Part shown: positions 5,676 to 16,800 of the stretch, piece after piece | How the letters are laid out: every line of letters starts with the position of its first letter | Position numbering within the stretch: the stretch's first letter is position 1 | Assembly: GCA_903915535.1 (NCBI GenBank) | Contig: CAIWTJ010000072.1 | Location: forward strand, 1-50,823 | Direction: 5' to 3' | DNA: 50,823 bases | Source: Enhydrobacter aerosaccus | GTDB lineage: Bacteria; Pseudomonadota; Alphaproteobacteria; Reyranellales; Reyranellaceae | Position numbers and translations under genes: made by a program | Notes under the pieces: model-generated | Databases searched by the model: none | Told to the model about the DNA's origin: nothing | The model's input: the letters and a program-made list of their open reading frames with translations, nothing else

Positions 5676-8630
5676 ATGTCCGAGCCTCTTTCGACCGCTT
5701 GTTCTATCCTGCGCACCGTCCTTGTCGCCACGACAGCTCTAGGATTGATCGGCTCCGGAGCCGCCTTCGCCCGTGTCGGAGTTACCTCGGCTACCGATGG
5801 CGATCCCGTCGGCAAGCCGCCGGCCGAAGCAGAGCGCGTGTTGCGCATCGGCATCGACGTGCAGGCAAATGAGGTGATCCGCACCGGCGCTAATGACCGC
5901 GCCCACCTCGTGTTCCTCGACGGCACGGCGCTCACCGTTGGACCGAATGCACAGCTCACGATTGACAAGTTTGTCTACGATCCTAACACCAAGACCGGAG
6001 AACTGGCGGTCAGCGCCGCCAAGGGCGTGCTGCGTCTCGTCGGCGGCAAGATCAGCAAGACAAACCCGATCACGGTGACAACGCCTTCGAGCACCATCGG
6101 CATTCGAGGCGGCATCTGCGTCCTCGACGTCCAACCAGGCCGCACGACCTCAACCTTCCTATTCGGCAACAACATGTCGGTGACCGGCCAAGGCCAGACG
6201 CAGAACGTTACCCGGCCGGGGTCTCAGGTGACGACCGCCGGCGGCTCAGCGCCGAGCGCGCCCACGCTCGTCAGCCAAGGCGCCTTGAGCGTACAAATCG
6301 GTCAGCTCGAAGGGAACACCAGCGGTGGCGGAAGTCCAGGCGGCGGCAACAACAGCCAACAAAGCGGCAATCAGCCAACCAACCAGGCCGGGGGTCAGGG
6401 TGGCCCCGGGAGTAATACTGCAGCCAATGGCGGCCAAGCCGATCGCGGCGCAGCGGGCCTGGCTCAGGTCAATTCCACCCAGGGCTCCGGAGGGCCGCCT
6501 CAGCCGCCGCCCGGTGCGAACGGCCCGCCAACTGGTAATCAGAATAACAATATTCTGGCCCAGGGCGGGGGCGCAAATCCAGCCACGGCTCCGAGCACGC
6601 CGGTCACCACCCAGACCACGTCGCAGAGCGCCTCGACGCGCGTTATCGTTACGAACGGCCGCCATCTTGCCGATCCAGCCTATTCCAACTTCAACAACAA
6701 CACTCTCGCGGTCACGCCCAACGCCACGAACAACATTGCGCTCGCCGCCACCGGCACGGTGACCGACACCACGACCACCACGACCACAACCATCCAGTCG
6801 GGCGCCAGCAGCACGAGCAGCACAACCAAGAGCACCAACAGTACAGTGCTACTGAAGATCTCCGACAACCGGACGATCTCGGTCCCCTGGATTCAGGACA
6901 CGATGCAAAACGGCTTCTCGATCGGCAGCTTCAACGACTCGACCTTCGGCGTGATCAGCGGCCGCGGCTATGTCAGTTCCAGCGGTGACTTTTTCGCCTA
7001 CGTTTTCACCAACACCAACAACCAGAAACTAGGGTTCATCGGTGGGGCGACGACTTCGGAAGCAAACATGCCGAACACCGGCACAGGCGCATATACTGTA
7101 ACCAACCTCGGCGGGACCGCGACACTGCCGTTCGCCAACAGCACGATCGGCGACGATGCCGACTTGCAAGCGTCCAAAGTCGTTTCCGCGCTCTACACCA
7201 GGTTTTCGACCCGGAACGTCGCGGTGGTCGGTCAGGCGACGCCGAACAATCCTTCGTCGACCGCGTTCCAATCCACACTTTCCATCTCGGGCATCGGCGC
7301 TGCTCAGAAATCCTATCTGGGCGTCTTCATCGGCGACATATTCCAGGACTACAACACAAATTCCACTGTCGTATCCGGCGGCTTCGCGGCAACTTCCAGG
7401 CTCGGCGCCACCCAACAAATCGGCCGGCTGACGTCTGCCGAATCCACGCCTCTGGCCGGTTCTGGAAACGCGATCTTCGGTTCGAGCGCCAACCAGATGG
7501 TTTTCACGCCCGATTCGGTGTCGTCGAATACCACCAGCACAAGCGGAATCGTGCAGTCGGCGACGACCACGCGTACCTCCCAGGCATCCTTCACTCAGCC
7601 ATACACAAATCTCACGGGCAGCGATTACTACTCGGTGAACATGGCCAACAAGATTGCCACACCCTCTGGCGTCGGCGACACCCGCTCGAACGCAACTCTC
7701 ACCGGTTACGCCGGTGGCATTGTCGATCAAGAGAGCGGCGGCAACTTCACCTCGCGCAGCATAACGTCCAGCGACGTCTCAATTACAACGAGCGCGAGCA
7801 ACAACCGCGCCTCAGCCACGATCAACGTCAGCAAATGGGACGGCAGCAGCACCTCCGCGTCGTTCCAACTAGGCAGTACAAGCGGATTCTCAGGCGCCAA
7901 CAGCTCCTACATCGACAACAACAACTATGCGATCCGGGATCGCGATCCAAACAACGGATTTTCGAACACCACCAGCGTTACGAGCGGCGGCAACACGTCG
8001 ACCGGCACAGACGTTCTATCCAGGACCTATATCGTGAGTGGCACCACCACGCCAATCACGAGCTTCCTCACGGCCAGCGGCGTGACTGATGCGTGCACCT
8101 GTAGCTTCCTGACATGGGGGTGGTGGAGCGGTGACATTCGCTATGGTGCCAACAGCGTTTACAATGCGAACGGTCGCGATCGCCTCAACCTCGCAACCTA
8201 TGTCGCCGGCACGCAGTCATCCGCCTCCGACGTCAACACGTCCCAAGCGAGTGCCACGTACAAAGGCCAGCTGATCGGCAACGTGAACAACAACGGCAGT
8301 TCGTACGTAGCGGCGGGTTCCTACCAGAATGTCTGGAGCTTCGGCAGCCGCAGCGGCGCGGTCACCGCCACGTTCGACGGCACGACCTTCGGAAATGGCT
8401 CGACCAACACATACCTCACGAGCAACTCGGGCTCGGCTGTCACGTTCGGAACGCTCTCCGGCGTCGGTGGAACCAGCTCGGCGATCACGTCAGGCACCAA
8501 GAGCCTGAGCTTGAATGGCGCCTTCTACAGCGGCGGCACGGGCAACCCGGTAGCGGGTCAAGCCGGCAGCTTCGCGGTCACGGGCACGGGCAACTATAAG
8601 GCCGCGGGTACATTCGCTGCACAGAAGTGA
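5676..8630 (+). CDS. secreted FecR-domain protein with TbpB-like C-terminal barrel, candidate type XI secretion cargo
   Basis: The 984-residue protein has a clear signal peptide (cut likely after AFA, residue 32) without a lipobox cysteine, so it is exported but not lipidated. A FecR domain spans about residues 45-155 (EVIRTGANDRAHLVFLDGTA, SSTIGIRGGICVLDV). A Gly/Asn/Gln/Pro-rich linker follows (about 215-330), then a poly-Thr stretch (TTTTTTTT near 367) and a long Ser/Thr/Asn-rich region. Near residue 807 is DACTCSFLTWGWWSGDIR, with Cys807 and Cys809. The last 140 residues (ATYKGQLIGNV, GAVTATFDGT, GAFYSGGTGNPVAGQAGS to the end) resemble the TbpB/HphA-type barrel recognised by SLAM transporters. 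An AAAGGAGA site precedes ATG 5676 by 7 bp. The transporter-like gene ends 23 bp upstream. Ligand and role are unknown. Confidence 0.75.
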   Translation: MSEPLSTACSILRTVLVATTALGLIGSGAAFARVGVTSATDGDPVGKPPAEAERVLRIGIDVQANEVIRTGANDRAHLVFLDGTALTVGPNAQLTIDKFVYDPNTKTGELAVSAAKGVLRLVGGKISKTNPITVTTPSSTIGIRGGICVLDVQPGRTTSTFLFGNNMSVTGQGQTQNVTRPGSQVTTAGGSAPSAPTLVSQGALSVQIGQLEGNTSGGGSPGGGNNSQQSGNQPTNQAGGQGGPGSNTAANGGQADRGAAGLAQVNSTQGSGGPPQPPPGANGPPTGNQNNNILAQGGGANPATAPSTPVTTQTTSQSASTRVIVTNGRHLADPAYSNFNNNTLAVTPNATNNIALAATGTVTDTTTTTTTTIQSGASSTSSTTKSTNSTVLLKISDNRTISVPWIQDTMQNGFSIGSFNDSTFGVISGRGYVSSSGDFFAYVFTNTNNQKLGFIGGATTSEANMPNTGTGAYTVTNLGGTATLPFANSTIGDDADLQASKVVSALYTRFSTRNVAVVGQATPNNPSSTAFQSTLSISGIGAAQKSYLGVFIGDIFQDYNTNSTVVSGGFAATSRLGATQQIGRLTSAESTPLAGSGNAIFGSSANQMVFTPDSVSSNTTSTSGIVQSATTTRTSQASFTQPYTNLTGSDYYSVNMANKIATPSGVGDTRSNATLTGYAGGIVDQESGGNFTSRSITSSDVSITTSASNNRASATINVSKWDGSSTSASFQLGSTSGFSGANSSYIDNNNYAIRDRDPNNGFSNTTSVTSGGNTSTGTDVLSRTYIVSGTTTPITSFLTASGVTDACTCSFLTWGWWSGDIRYGANSVYNANGRDRLNLATYVAGTQSSASDVNTSQASATYKGQLIGNVNNNGSSYVAAGSYQNVWSFGSRSGAVTATFDGTTFGNGSTNTYLTSNSGSAVTFGTLSGVGGTSSAITSGTKSLSLNGAFYSGGTGNPVAGQAGSFAVTGTGNYKAAGTFAAQK

Positions 8631-8700
8631 TTGTTGCGACCGGCCTTACATCCAGCCTGGCTTTGGCGAAGCCTAGAGATTTCAGCGCGCTTAAGTATTC

Positions 8701-9186
8701 CTAGCTCTTCCGGCTGGCGATGAAGTCCGCGATGGCACCGATGTCGTCGCGGCGGAACCATGGCAACGGCGAGTCGGTGGGCTTCACGTCGGCGGCGATC
8801 GCGGCGACGGCAGGATCAGTCGCCGCCAGTGACGGCCCGTCACCCGCCCGCACCTCGATCTTTGGATGCCGCTCGCGCTTGTAGCCTTCGATCAGCACGA
8901 GATCCGCGGGCGCCAGCCTCGCCAGCACATCGGCCAGCGGCGGCTCGGCCTCTTCGCGCATGATGGCGTAGCGCTGGCCGCCCACCAGGGCCACCTCCGT
9001 GGCGCCCGCGGCGCGATGGCGGAAGGAGTCGGTGCCGGGGCGGTCTATGTCCACGGCATGGTGGGCATGCTTGATCGTCGACACGCGCCATCCGCGGCGG
9101 ACGAACTCCGCCACCAAACGTTCCGTCAATGTCGTCTTGCCCGCGTTCTTCCAGCCGGTGACGCCGAACACGAATGGCTGTTTCAC
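8701..9186 (-). CDS. mobB: molybdopterin-guanine dinucleotide biosynthesis adaptor MobB
   Basis: This 161-residue P-loop protein matches MobB, which assists MobA in attaching GMP to molybdopterin for enzymes such as formate dehydrogenase. The Walker A motif is GWKNAGKTTL (residues 11-20), followed by STIKHAHHAVDIDRPGTDS with the conserved K-H-x-H and D-x-P-G-x-D-S elements. VLIEGYKRERHPKIEV is the characteristic second-half motif. The start is a GTG overlapping the fdhD stop as GTGA, so the genes are translationally coupled. It converges on the secreted FecR-type gene across 70 bp that contain a short GGCTT/AAGCC hairpin. Length is normal for the family. Confidence 0.93.
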   Translation of the reverse strand: MKQPFVFGVTGWKNAGKTTLTERLVAEFVRRGWRVSTIKHAHHAVDIDRPGTDSFRHRAAGATEVALVGGQRYAIMREEAEPPLADVLARLAPADLVLIEGYKRERHPKIEVRAGDGPSLAATDPAVAAIAADVKPTDSPLPWFRRDDIGAIADFIASRKS

Positions 9187-9983
9187 GGCACGATGCGCTC
9201 AGCCAGCGCATAAGCCGTCAGACGGTTCTCGCGCACGAACGCCACCAGCGGCATGCCCGCCTGCTCCGCCGTCTCGATCGCAAGCGACGTCGGCGCCGAC
9301 ACCGCCGCGATCGCTGCAGCGCCGATCGCGGCGGCCTTCTGGACCATCTCGTAGGAGCAGCGGCTGGTCACCACGACGAAGCCGCCGGGGGCCGCGAGGC
9401 CTGCCTTGGCGATTGCGCCGGCCAGCTTGTCGAGCGCGTTATGGCGGCCGACATCCTCGCGCACTGCCAGCAAGGTACCTTCCTTGTCAGCCCACCCCGC
9501 GGCATGCACGGCGCCGCTTTCCTTGTTGAGCAGCTGCTGTGCCGGCAGTGCCGCCATCGCCCGGCTGATCGCAGCACGCGATACGGGCTGCAGGCCCGTC
9601 AGAGCTGTGACCGGCCGCAAAGCCGCACCTAGGCTATCGACGCCGCACAGGCCACAGCCGGTACGGCCGGTGAGATTGCGCCGCCGCTCCTGGAGCGCCA
9701 TCATGCGCTGGGCGGCAATCTCGAGCTTCACCTCGATACCGCGGCCCACTTCTTCGACCTCGATGTCATAGATCTCGGAGGGTCTGGCCACGAGGCCTTC
9801 GGTCAGCGAGAAGCCGCGCGCAAAATCCTCGAGGTCGCGCGGACTCGCCATCATCACGGCGTGGCTGATGCCATTGTAGACGAGCGCGATCGCGACTTCC
9901 TCGACGACAACCTCGTCGATCGTCTCGGCGCCGGCCGCCGTGAGCCGGCGCGCGGAACGATGGACAGAGCCGCGTTCAGCCAC
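9183..9983 (-). CDS. fdhD: formate dehydrogenase accessory sulfurtransferase FdhD
   Basis: FdhD passes sulfur from a cysteine desulfurase to the molybdenum cofactor of formate dehydrogenase. The diagnostic pair is in GRTGCGLCGVDS (Cys110 and Cys113). Other family motifs are DEVVVEEVAIALVYNG near the N-terminus, REDVGRHNALDKL in the middle and VTSRCSYEMVQKAA towards the C-terminus. I choose GTG 9983 as start (266 aa), just after the DUF992 stop. The same frame stays open much further upstream but runs through the DUF992 gene and is not conserved. mobB overlaps its end. The two together point to a molybdenum formate dehydrogenase elsewhere in the genome; none is in this window. Confidence 0.93.
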   Translation of the reverse strand: MAERGSVHRSARRLTAAGAETIDEVVVEEVAIALVYNGISHAVMMASPRDLEDFARGFSLTEGLVARPSEIYDIEVEEVGRGIEVKLEIAAQRMMALQERRRNLTGRTGCGLCGVDSLGAALRPVTALTGLQPVSRAAISRAMAALPAQQLLNKESGAVHAAGWADKEGTLLAVREDVGRHNALDKLAGAIAKAGLAAPGGFVVVTSRCSYEMVQKAAAIGAAAIAAVSAPTSLAIETAEQAGMPLVAFVRENRLTAYALAERIVP

Positions 9984-9997
9984 GATTGGCGGGAGCC

Positions 9998-10516
9998 TTA
10001 CTTGCCGGCCGTGAGGATGACTTCGCCGATGCCGGCGGCGACGTTGAGGCCGACGCTGCCTTCGACGCTGACCGGCTGCAGGGTGATCTGCTTGGAGCTG
10101 CCGCCGAGCAGCACGTTGGCACCCACGCCGAGGCCCGCGGCGACGGAAGCGGAGACGCCGCCATAGCCGCCCGCCAGCGCACCCTGGCTGATCGCGCCCG
10201 GCGCGAACACCAGCCAGATCACGTGCGCTTCCTTGGTAAAGCCGATGTCGATGCCGAATTTCTGGATCGACCCATGGTAGCGCTCCGCCACGGCGTCGGT
10301 GCGCGTGAACACGCAGTCGAGTTCTTTCGACGAGCCGAAGATGAATCCCATTCCGCCGGCGACATTGCAGCTCAGCTGGCCGACGTTGACGCCCGACTTG
10401 CCGGCCGCCTGCGTGGTACCGGGCGCGGCGGGAGCCTGCGCGTGGCTCTGACCGTATTGTGCCGCGCCGACAACCAGCACCGTGGCACCGAGCATCGCCC
10501 AAATCGATCGCTGCAT
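9998..10516 (-). CDS. DUF992 family exported protein
   Basis: This 172-residue protein has a signal peptide (MQRSIWAMLGATVLVVGAA to HAQA) and one DUF992 domain. Typical family elements are VGQLSCNVAGGMGFIFGSSK, LDCVFTR, ERYHGSIQKFGIDIGFT, and the glycine-rich end GLGVGANVLLGGSS to SVGLNVAAGIGEVIL. The domain is common in alphaproteobacteria and has no established function; the two cysteines could pair in the periplasm. ATG 10516 follows GGGAGG by 6 bp. It lies 14 bp upstream of fdhD and may be co-transcribed with it, but nothing in the sequence links it to formate metabolism. The 290 bp to ndvB hold both divergent promoters and no other convincing gene. Confidence 0.85.
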   Translation of the reverse strand: MQRSIWAMLGATVLVVGAAQYGQSHAQAPAAPGTTQAAGKSGVNVGQLSCNVAGGMGFIFGSSKELDCVFTRTDAVAERYHGSIQKFGIDIGFTKEAHVIWLVFAPGAISQGALAGGYGGVSASVAAGLGVGANVLLGGSSKQITLQPVSVEGSVGLNVAAGIGEVILTAGK

Positions 10517-10806
10517 TCCAGGCCTCCCTTGCCGGCCGACATGGCCGCGCTGTGGGTTGGACCCTAGCCCGATCCGCACACCGCCTCAATTGAACTTAGG
10601 TGGCCAAAAAAACTGCGGCAACGGGAACCCTCGAGGGGGACCACCGTTTCACTCTTCGCGCAGGGTGTTGTTTGCAGAAATCGGCGGCGCCGACAGGCAC
10701 GACAGCGCCGCCGCCCCCGATAGAGCTGGTCAAACCGCGCTCACGAGCGGATGTTGGGAACATCGGTCCGCTAGCGACGTTGCATGCCGAGTAGCGGGGC
10801 AAAGGT

Positions 10807-13800
10807 TTGATTTCATTCTTTAGACGCGCTTTGGCGCGGTCGTCATCGGTGCCGGCGTGGACTGAAGAACAGCCAATCCGCAGTGAGTTGTTCAGCGTCG
10901 AGCGACTGGAGCAGCATGCCGAAAGCCTTGCCGCCAACCAGCCCGTTTCCAGATTTCCATCGTTTCGCAATCCTCTTTCGGACCGCCTGCGCGACAACGA
11001 AATAACCCTGCGGCGCGTCTATCGCGCTCTTTCGCAGGTCGTGGAACAGAAGCGATCCATAACCCCTGCAGCCGAGTGGCTTCTCGACAATTACCGTCTC
11101 GTCGAACAGCAAGTGCTCGAGGCTCGCAAGGACCTGCCCCCCGGCTACTACCGCCAGCTCCCGAAGCTCAGCGATGGGCCTCTCGCCGGCTATCCGCGCG
11201 TCGTTGGCATTGCCTGGGCCTACATCGCCCATACCGATAGCCGCTTCGATCCCGCCACGCTTATCCGCTTCGTGGCCGCCTATCAAAAAGTCCAGCCGCT
11301 CACCATCGGAGAGCTCTGGGCGATCGCCATCACGATCCGAATCGTGCTCGTCGAGAACCTGCGCCGCCTTGCCGAGCATATCGTTCTCAGCCGCGCGGCC
11401 TACAGCGAAGCCAATACGGTGGCCGACCTGCTGATTGGCGTGAACGGCCTCAGTGCGGATTCCTCGGCACTCAAGCCGTACGAAACGGAACCCTTGAACG
11501 AAGGCTTCATCGTCCAGCTGATCCAGCGCCTGCGCGAGCAGGATCCCAACACGATGCCGGCCGTCAGTTGGCTGGAAAGCCGTCTTGCGCAGCGGGGCGT
11601 CAATGCCGACGACCTCGTCCTCAAGGATCATCAACAGCAGGGAGCCCTCAACGTCACGGTGCGCAACATCATCACCAGCATGCGGCTGGTGACGGACGTC
11701 GACTGGACGACGCTGTTCGAGAAGGTGAGCCCGGTCGACGATATCTTCCGCTCGGCGGGGACGTTCGCAAGTATGGACTTCGCCACACGCAACCTTTACC
11801 GCACGGCGATCGAACAGATCGCGCGCGGGACGACGCTCAGCGAAGTCGAATTGGCCCGGCGGGCCTGTACGCTCGCCGCATCCCAATCATCGAGCGACGA
11901 TCCTCGATATGTCGACCCCGGCTATTACCTAATTGGAAGCGGACGCAGCCAATTCGAGCGGTCGGTGAGCTACCGGGAACCCGGATGGGCGGTCCGGCGC
12001 AGGATCCTCGCGACGGGACTCACGGGCTACGTCCTTGCCGTTGCCTACGTCGCCAGCATCATCCTCTTCATTCCCGTCTTCGGCCTAGCCTACGTAGGCC
12101 TTGCCCCCTGGCAACTTGCGATCATGTCGGCGATCGGCCTGCTGCCCGCAGTCGACGCCGCCTTGATGCTGGTCAATCGCGCAGCCACGCACATCTTCGG
12201 TGCCACCCTTCTTCCGGCACTCGACCTCAGCACGGGGGTTCCGGCAAGCCTCCGCACCCTCGTCGCGGTGCCCACGCTCCTGACCAGCGAAGCGGGAATA
12301 CGCGAGCTGATCGAACGGCTGGAAGTGCACTTTCTCTCAAATCCGACCGGCGCCCTGCATTTCGCCCTGGCCTCCGACTGGACGGATGCCGACAGCGAAA
12401 CGACGGACCGCGATGCAGCGCTGCTCGCGGCGGCGACCGCGGGAATTGCCCGCCTCAACGAAAGATATCCCGCGACCGACGGCGTGCCGCGCTTCCTGTT
12501 GCTCCACCGCCATCGCGTCTGGAGCGAGACGCAACAACGGTGGATCGGCTGGGAGCGCAAGCGCGGCAAGCTGCACGAGCTCAATCGGCTGCTGCGCGGC
12601 GCGACCGACACGACGTTCCTGCCGGGCGATTCCTCGCGGATCCCGGCCGGCATCAAGTACGTGGTTACGCTCGACTCCGACACCCGCCTGCCACGGGATT
12701 CGGTCTTCCGGCTGGTCGGGAAGATGGCGCATCCGCTCAACCAGGCACGGCTCGATCCTGTCGAGCGTCGAGTCGTCGAAGGCTATGGCATCCTTCAACC
12801 GCGCGTGACGCCGTCGCTTTCGGTCGGCGCCGAAGGCTCGTTCTTCCAGCGCATCTTTTCCGGGAACAGCGGCATCGACCCCTATTCTTCGGCGATCTCC
12901 GACGTCTACCAGGATCTCTTTGGCGAAGGCTCGTACTCGGGCAAAGGCATTTATGACGTCGACGCCTTCGAAACCGCCCTGGCCGGGCGGGTGCCCGACG
13001 GCACGATGCTCAGCCACGATCTGTTCGAGGGCGTGTTTGCCCGCTCCGGGCTGGTTTCCGACGTGGAGGTCATCGAGGAATATCCATCCCGTTATGACGT
13101 GGCATCGGCACGCCAGCATCGTTGGGTCCGCGGCGACTGGCAGTTGTTGCCGTGGATGGGTGGCCTCTTCCACGTCTTTTTCAAGGACGCGGCGGCCATT
13201 CCAGCGATTGGCCTCTGGAAGATGTTCGACAATCTGCGGCGTTCCCTCTCCGCACCGGCGGCCCTGCTGGCGCTGCTAGTGGGCTGGACGCTGCCGCTGT
13301 CCTCGGCCCTCATCTGGACAGCCTTCGTCGTTCTGGTGATCGCATTGCCCACCCTGCTGCCGTTGATATCGGGCGTGTTGCCATCGCGGCGTGACGTTCA
13401 CATGCGCAACCATCTGGAGAGCATCCGCCAGGATGCCGTGGTTGCGGCCTCCCAGATGGCGATGATCATCATCTTCCTGCCTCATCAGGCCTGGCTGATG
13501 GTGGATGCCATAGCGCGTACCATTTTCCGTCTCACGATCAGCCGCCGTCACCTCCTGCAATGGACGACAGCTGCGCAGTCGGCACAGCGACGGAAAACCG
13601 GGTGGCTCAGCTTCTACAGCCAGATGGCCGCCAGTCTCGTCGTCGCCGCCGTCGCCGCGCTCTTCGTCTGGCTGTCCAGCCGCGCGTCGCTGCCGATCGC
13701 CGGACCCTTTATCGTCGCGTGGGCGATCTCTCCCGCGATCGCGCGATGGGTCAGCTTTCCGCCGCCCGATGCCGCCCGCCTCGCGATCGGGCAGAGCGAC

Positions 13801-16800
13801 GGCGACTACCTCCGACGGGTCGCCCGCCGCACGTGGCGCTTCTTCGAGACCTTCGTCACCGAGGCAGACAACATGCTGCCGCCGGACAATTTCCAGGAAG
13901 ATCCGAAGCCGGTGATCGCCCATCGGACGTCGCCCACGAACCTCGGTCTGTACCTCCTCTCGATCGTGAGCGCCCGGGAGTTCGGCTGGATCGGCACGCA
14001 GGAAGCGGTGCAGAGGATCGAGGCGACATTGGCGACGATGGAGCGTCTCGACAGGTTTCGCGGCCATTTCTTCAACTGGTACGACACGTCGGATCTTCGC
14101 CCGCTCGATCCGCCGTACATCTCGTCGGTCGACAGCGGCAACCTTGCGGGCCACCTGATCGCCCTGTCCAGTGCCTGCGCTGCCTGGAGGGAACAGTCTC
14201 CGGCCCTGGCCCGGCTCACCGCCGGCGCCGCCGACGCCTTGTTCCTCGCCCGCGAAGCTCTTGCTGCGCTGGCGGCAGGGACTCTCACGCGCCTCGAACA
14301 GATCAGCGCTCTCCATCGCGCCCTCGACTCGCTGGGCACCGCCCTCCAGCAGCCCGTGCCTGGGGGCGAGCAGACCGCCCGCCATGTCGCGGCCCTTGTC
14401 GAGCAGGCGGGGCAGCTGGCCGACTTCGCCCGCTCCGTCATGGAAGGCGTCGCACCCGAGCAGGGAATCGACCTTTTGTTCTGGGTCGAGGCGGTGCACC
14501 GATCGCTCGCCAGTCACCATCGCGACGTCGCGGAAACTGCAGACCCGCCCGCGTTGCAGCGCCGGCTCCAGACCCTCGGCACGACTTCACGCGCGATGGC
14601 CCTGGCGATGGAGTTCGAGTTCCTGCTCAACCCGGAGCGTCGGCTTCTCTCCATCGGCTATCTGGTCAACGAGGATCAACTCGACCCCAGTTGCTACGAT
14701 CTTCTGGCCTCCGAGGCGCGGTTGGCCAGCTTCTTTGCGATCGCCGCGGGCGAAGCGCCGACCCGGCACTGGTTCCGGCTCGGACGCACCGTCACGCCGG
14801 TCGGCCTCGGTGCGGCGCTGATTTCCTGGTCGGGATCGATGTTCGAATATCTGATGCCGTCCCTCGTGATGCGCGCGCCCTTGGGCAGCCTGCTGGAACG
14901 AACCAACGAGCTGATCGTACGGCGCCAGATCGAATACGTGGCGCCGTTGGGCGTGCCCTGGGGCATCTCGGAATCCGCCTACAACGCCCGCGACAAGGAG
15001 CTCACCTATCAGTACTCGAATTTCGGCGTGCCGGGATTGGGCCTGAAGCGCGGACTTGCCGAAAATGTCGTGATTGCGCCGTACGCCACGGCACTGGCGA
15101 CGATGGTCAATCCACCCGCGGCGCTTGCCAACTTCGCGCGTCTTGCAGCGATCGGCGCTCGCGGCCGGTTCGGCTTCTACGAAGCGGTGGACTTCACGCC
15201 TGCACGATTGCCCGACGGACAAACGCATGCCGTCGTGCGCGCCTACATGGCCCATCACCAGGGCATGAGCGTGGTCGCGCTCGCCAACGCCCTGCTCGAC
15301 GGCGTGATGCGCGATTTCTTTCATGCCGACCCGATGATCCGGGCGACCGAACTGCTGCTCCAGGAACGCACGCCGCGCGACGTCGCCGCCGCGCTGCCGC
15401 GTACCGAAGAGGGCACTGCCAGGGCCTCGGTCGAGAAGCTGGATAGCACCGTCGTGCGCCGACTGCGCAACCCACACGCTCCCAATCCGTCCACGCACCT
15501 GCTCTCAAATGGCCGCTATTCGGTAATGGTCACGGCAACAGGCTCCGGTTACAGCCGATGGGGGGCGACGGCGGTCACGCGATGGCGTGAAGACGTGACC
15601 CGCGACGATTTCGGGGCCTACTTCTACGTGCGCGACGTCGAGACCGACGCGGTCTGGTCGGCAACATATCAACCGTGCGGCACGCGGCCTGACAGCTATG
15701 ACGTCATGTTCGCCGAGGATCGCGCGGAGTTCGTGCGCCGCGACGGTGCGCTGACCACGACCGTCGATGTCGTGGTATCGCCCGAGAGCGACGCCGAAGT
15801 GCGGCGCGTCTCGATCGCCAACGGCGGCAGCACGGCAAGGGAGATCGAAGTCACTTCCTACGCCGAGATCGTGCTTGCCACGCCGATCGCGGATGCCGCT
15901 CACCAGACGTTTTCCAAGCTCTTCGTCGAAACCGAGTATCTGGACTCCTCCGGCGCGTTGCTGGCGACCCGGCGGCGGCGCGCGCCGGACGAGCAGGAAA
16001 TCTGGGCCGCCCACATGGCAGTGGTCGAAGGCGAAACGATCGGCGAGCCCGAAGTGGAAACCGATCGCTCCAAATTCATCGGTCGCGGCAACGACGTCGG
16101 AGCGCCTCTCTCCGTGATCAAGGGCCACCGACTGTCCAATGCCGTGGGGACCGTGCTCGATCCGGTGTTCGTCTTGCGTCGCCGCCTGCGGATACCCCCC
16201 GGGGGCGTGGCAAGGATTTCGTTCTGGACCATGGCGGCCGGCACGCGCGAGGCGATCCTCAACCTGATCGACCAGCATCGCGACTCCCATGGATTCGAGC
16301 GCGCCACCACCCTCGCCTGGACCCAGGAGCAGGTGCAGCTTCGCCATCTCGAGATCACCCAGACGCAGGCGAGCTTGTTCCAGCGCCTGGCCGGACACGT
16401 CCTGTATGCCAACCCATCGTTGCGTTCGTCGTCCGACACCATCCGGCGTGGGCTCGCGCCGCCGCCGACCCTCTGGTCCCAGGGCATTTCCGGCGACGTG
16501 CCCATCGTCCTTGTGCGCATCGACGAGATCGAGGACTCCGGTATCGTCCGCGAAATGCTGCGCGCTCACGAATATTGGCGCCTGAAGGGACTGGTCGTCG
16601 ACCTCGTGATCCTCAACGAGCGCGGCGCATCGTACGTTCAGGACCTCCAGGTGGCCCTCGAGAGCATGGTCAGGACCAGCCGCTCCACCGCCCATCTTGG
16701 CGGGGGAATCGGCAGCATCTTCGTGCTGCGCACCGACCTGATCTCGACCGAAACGCGCGCGCTGCTGCTGGCGATTGCGCGCGTGGTGCTGCTGAGCCGC

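Noticed and set aside
6762..6792. ACC/ACG trinucleotide tract in the FecR-type gene as phase-variable repeat
   Set aside because: Unit length of three cannot shift the reading frame and the tract is imperfect.
8659..8673. GGCTT-TGGCG-AAGCC hairpin as terminator between the convergent FecR-type and mobB genes
   Set aside because: Short stem and no T-run on either strand, so too weak to call.
9984..10589. Upstream extension of the fdhD frame through the DUF992 gene
   Set aside because: The DUF992 gene is clearly real in another frame, with signal peptide and family motifs, and FdhD homology begins only at about 9983.
10600..10794. 64-residue plus-strand frame in the gap before ndvB
   Set aside because: Poor codon pattern, no homology and no good ribosome site; it lies in a divergent promoter region.
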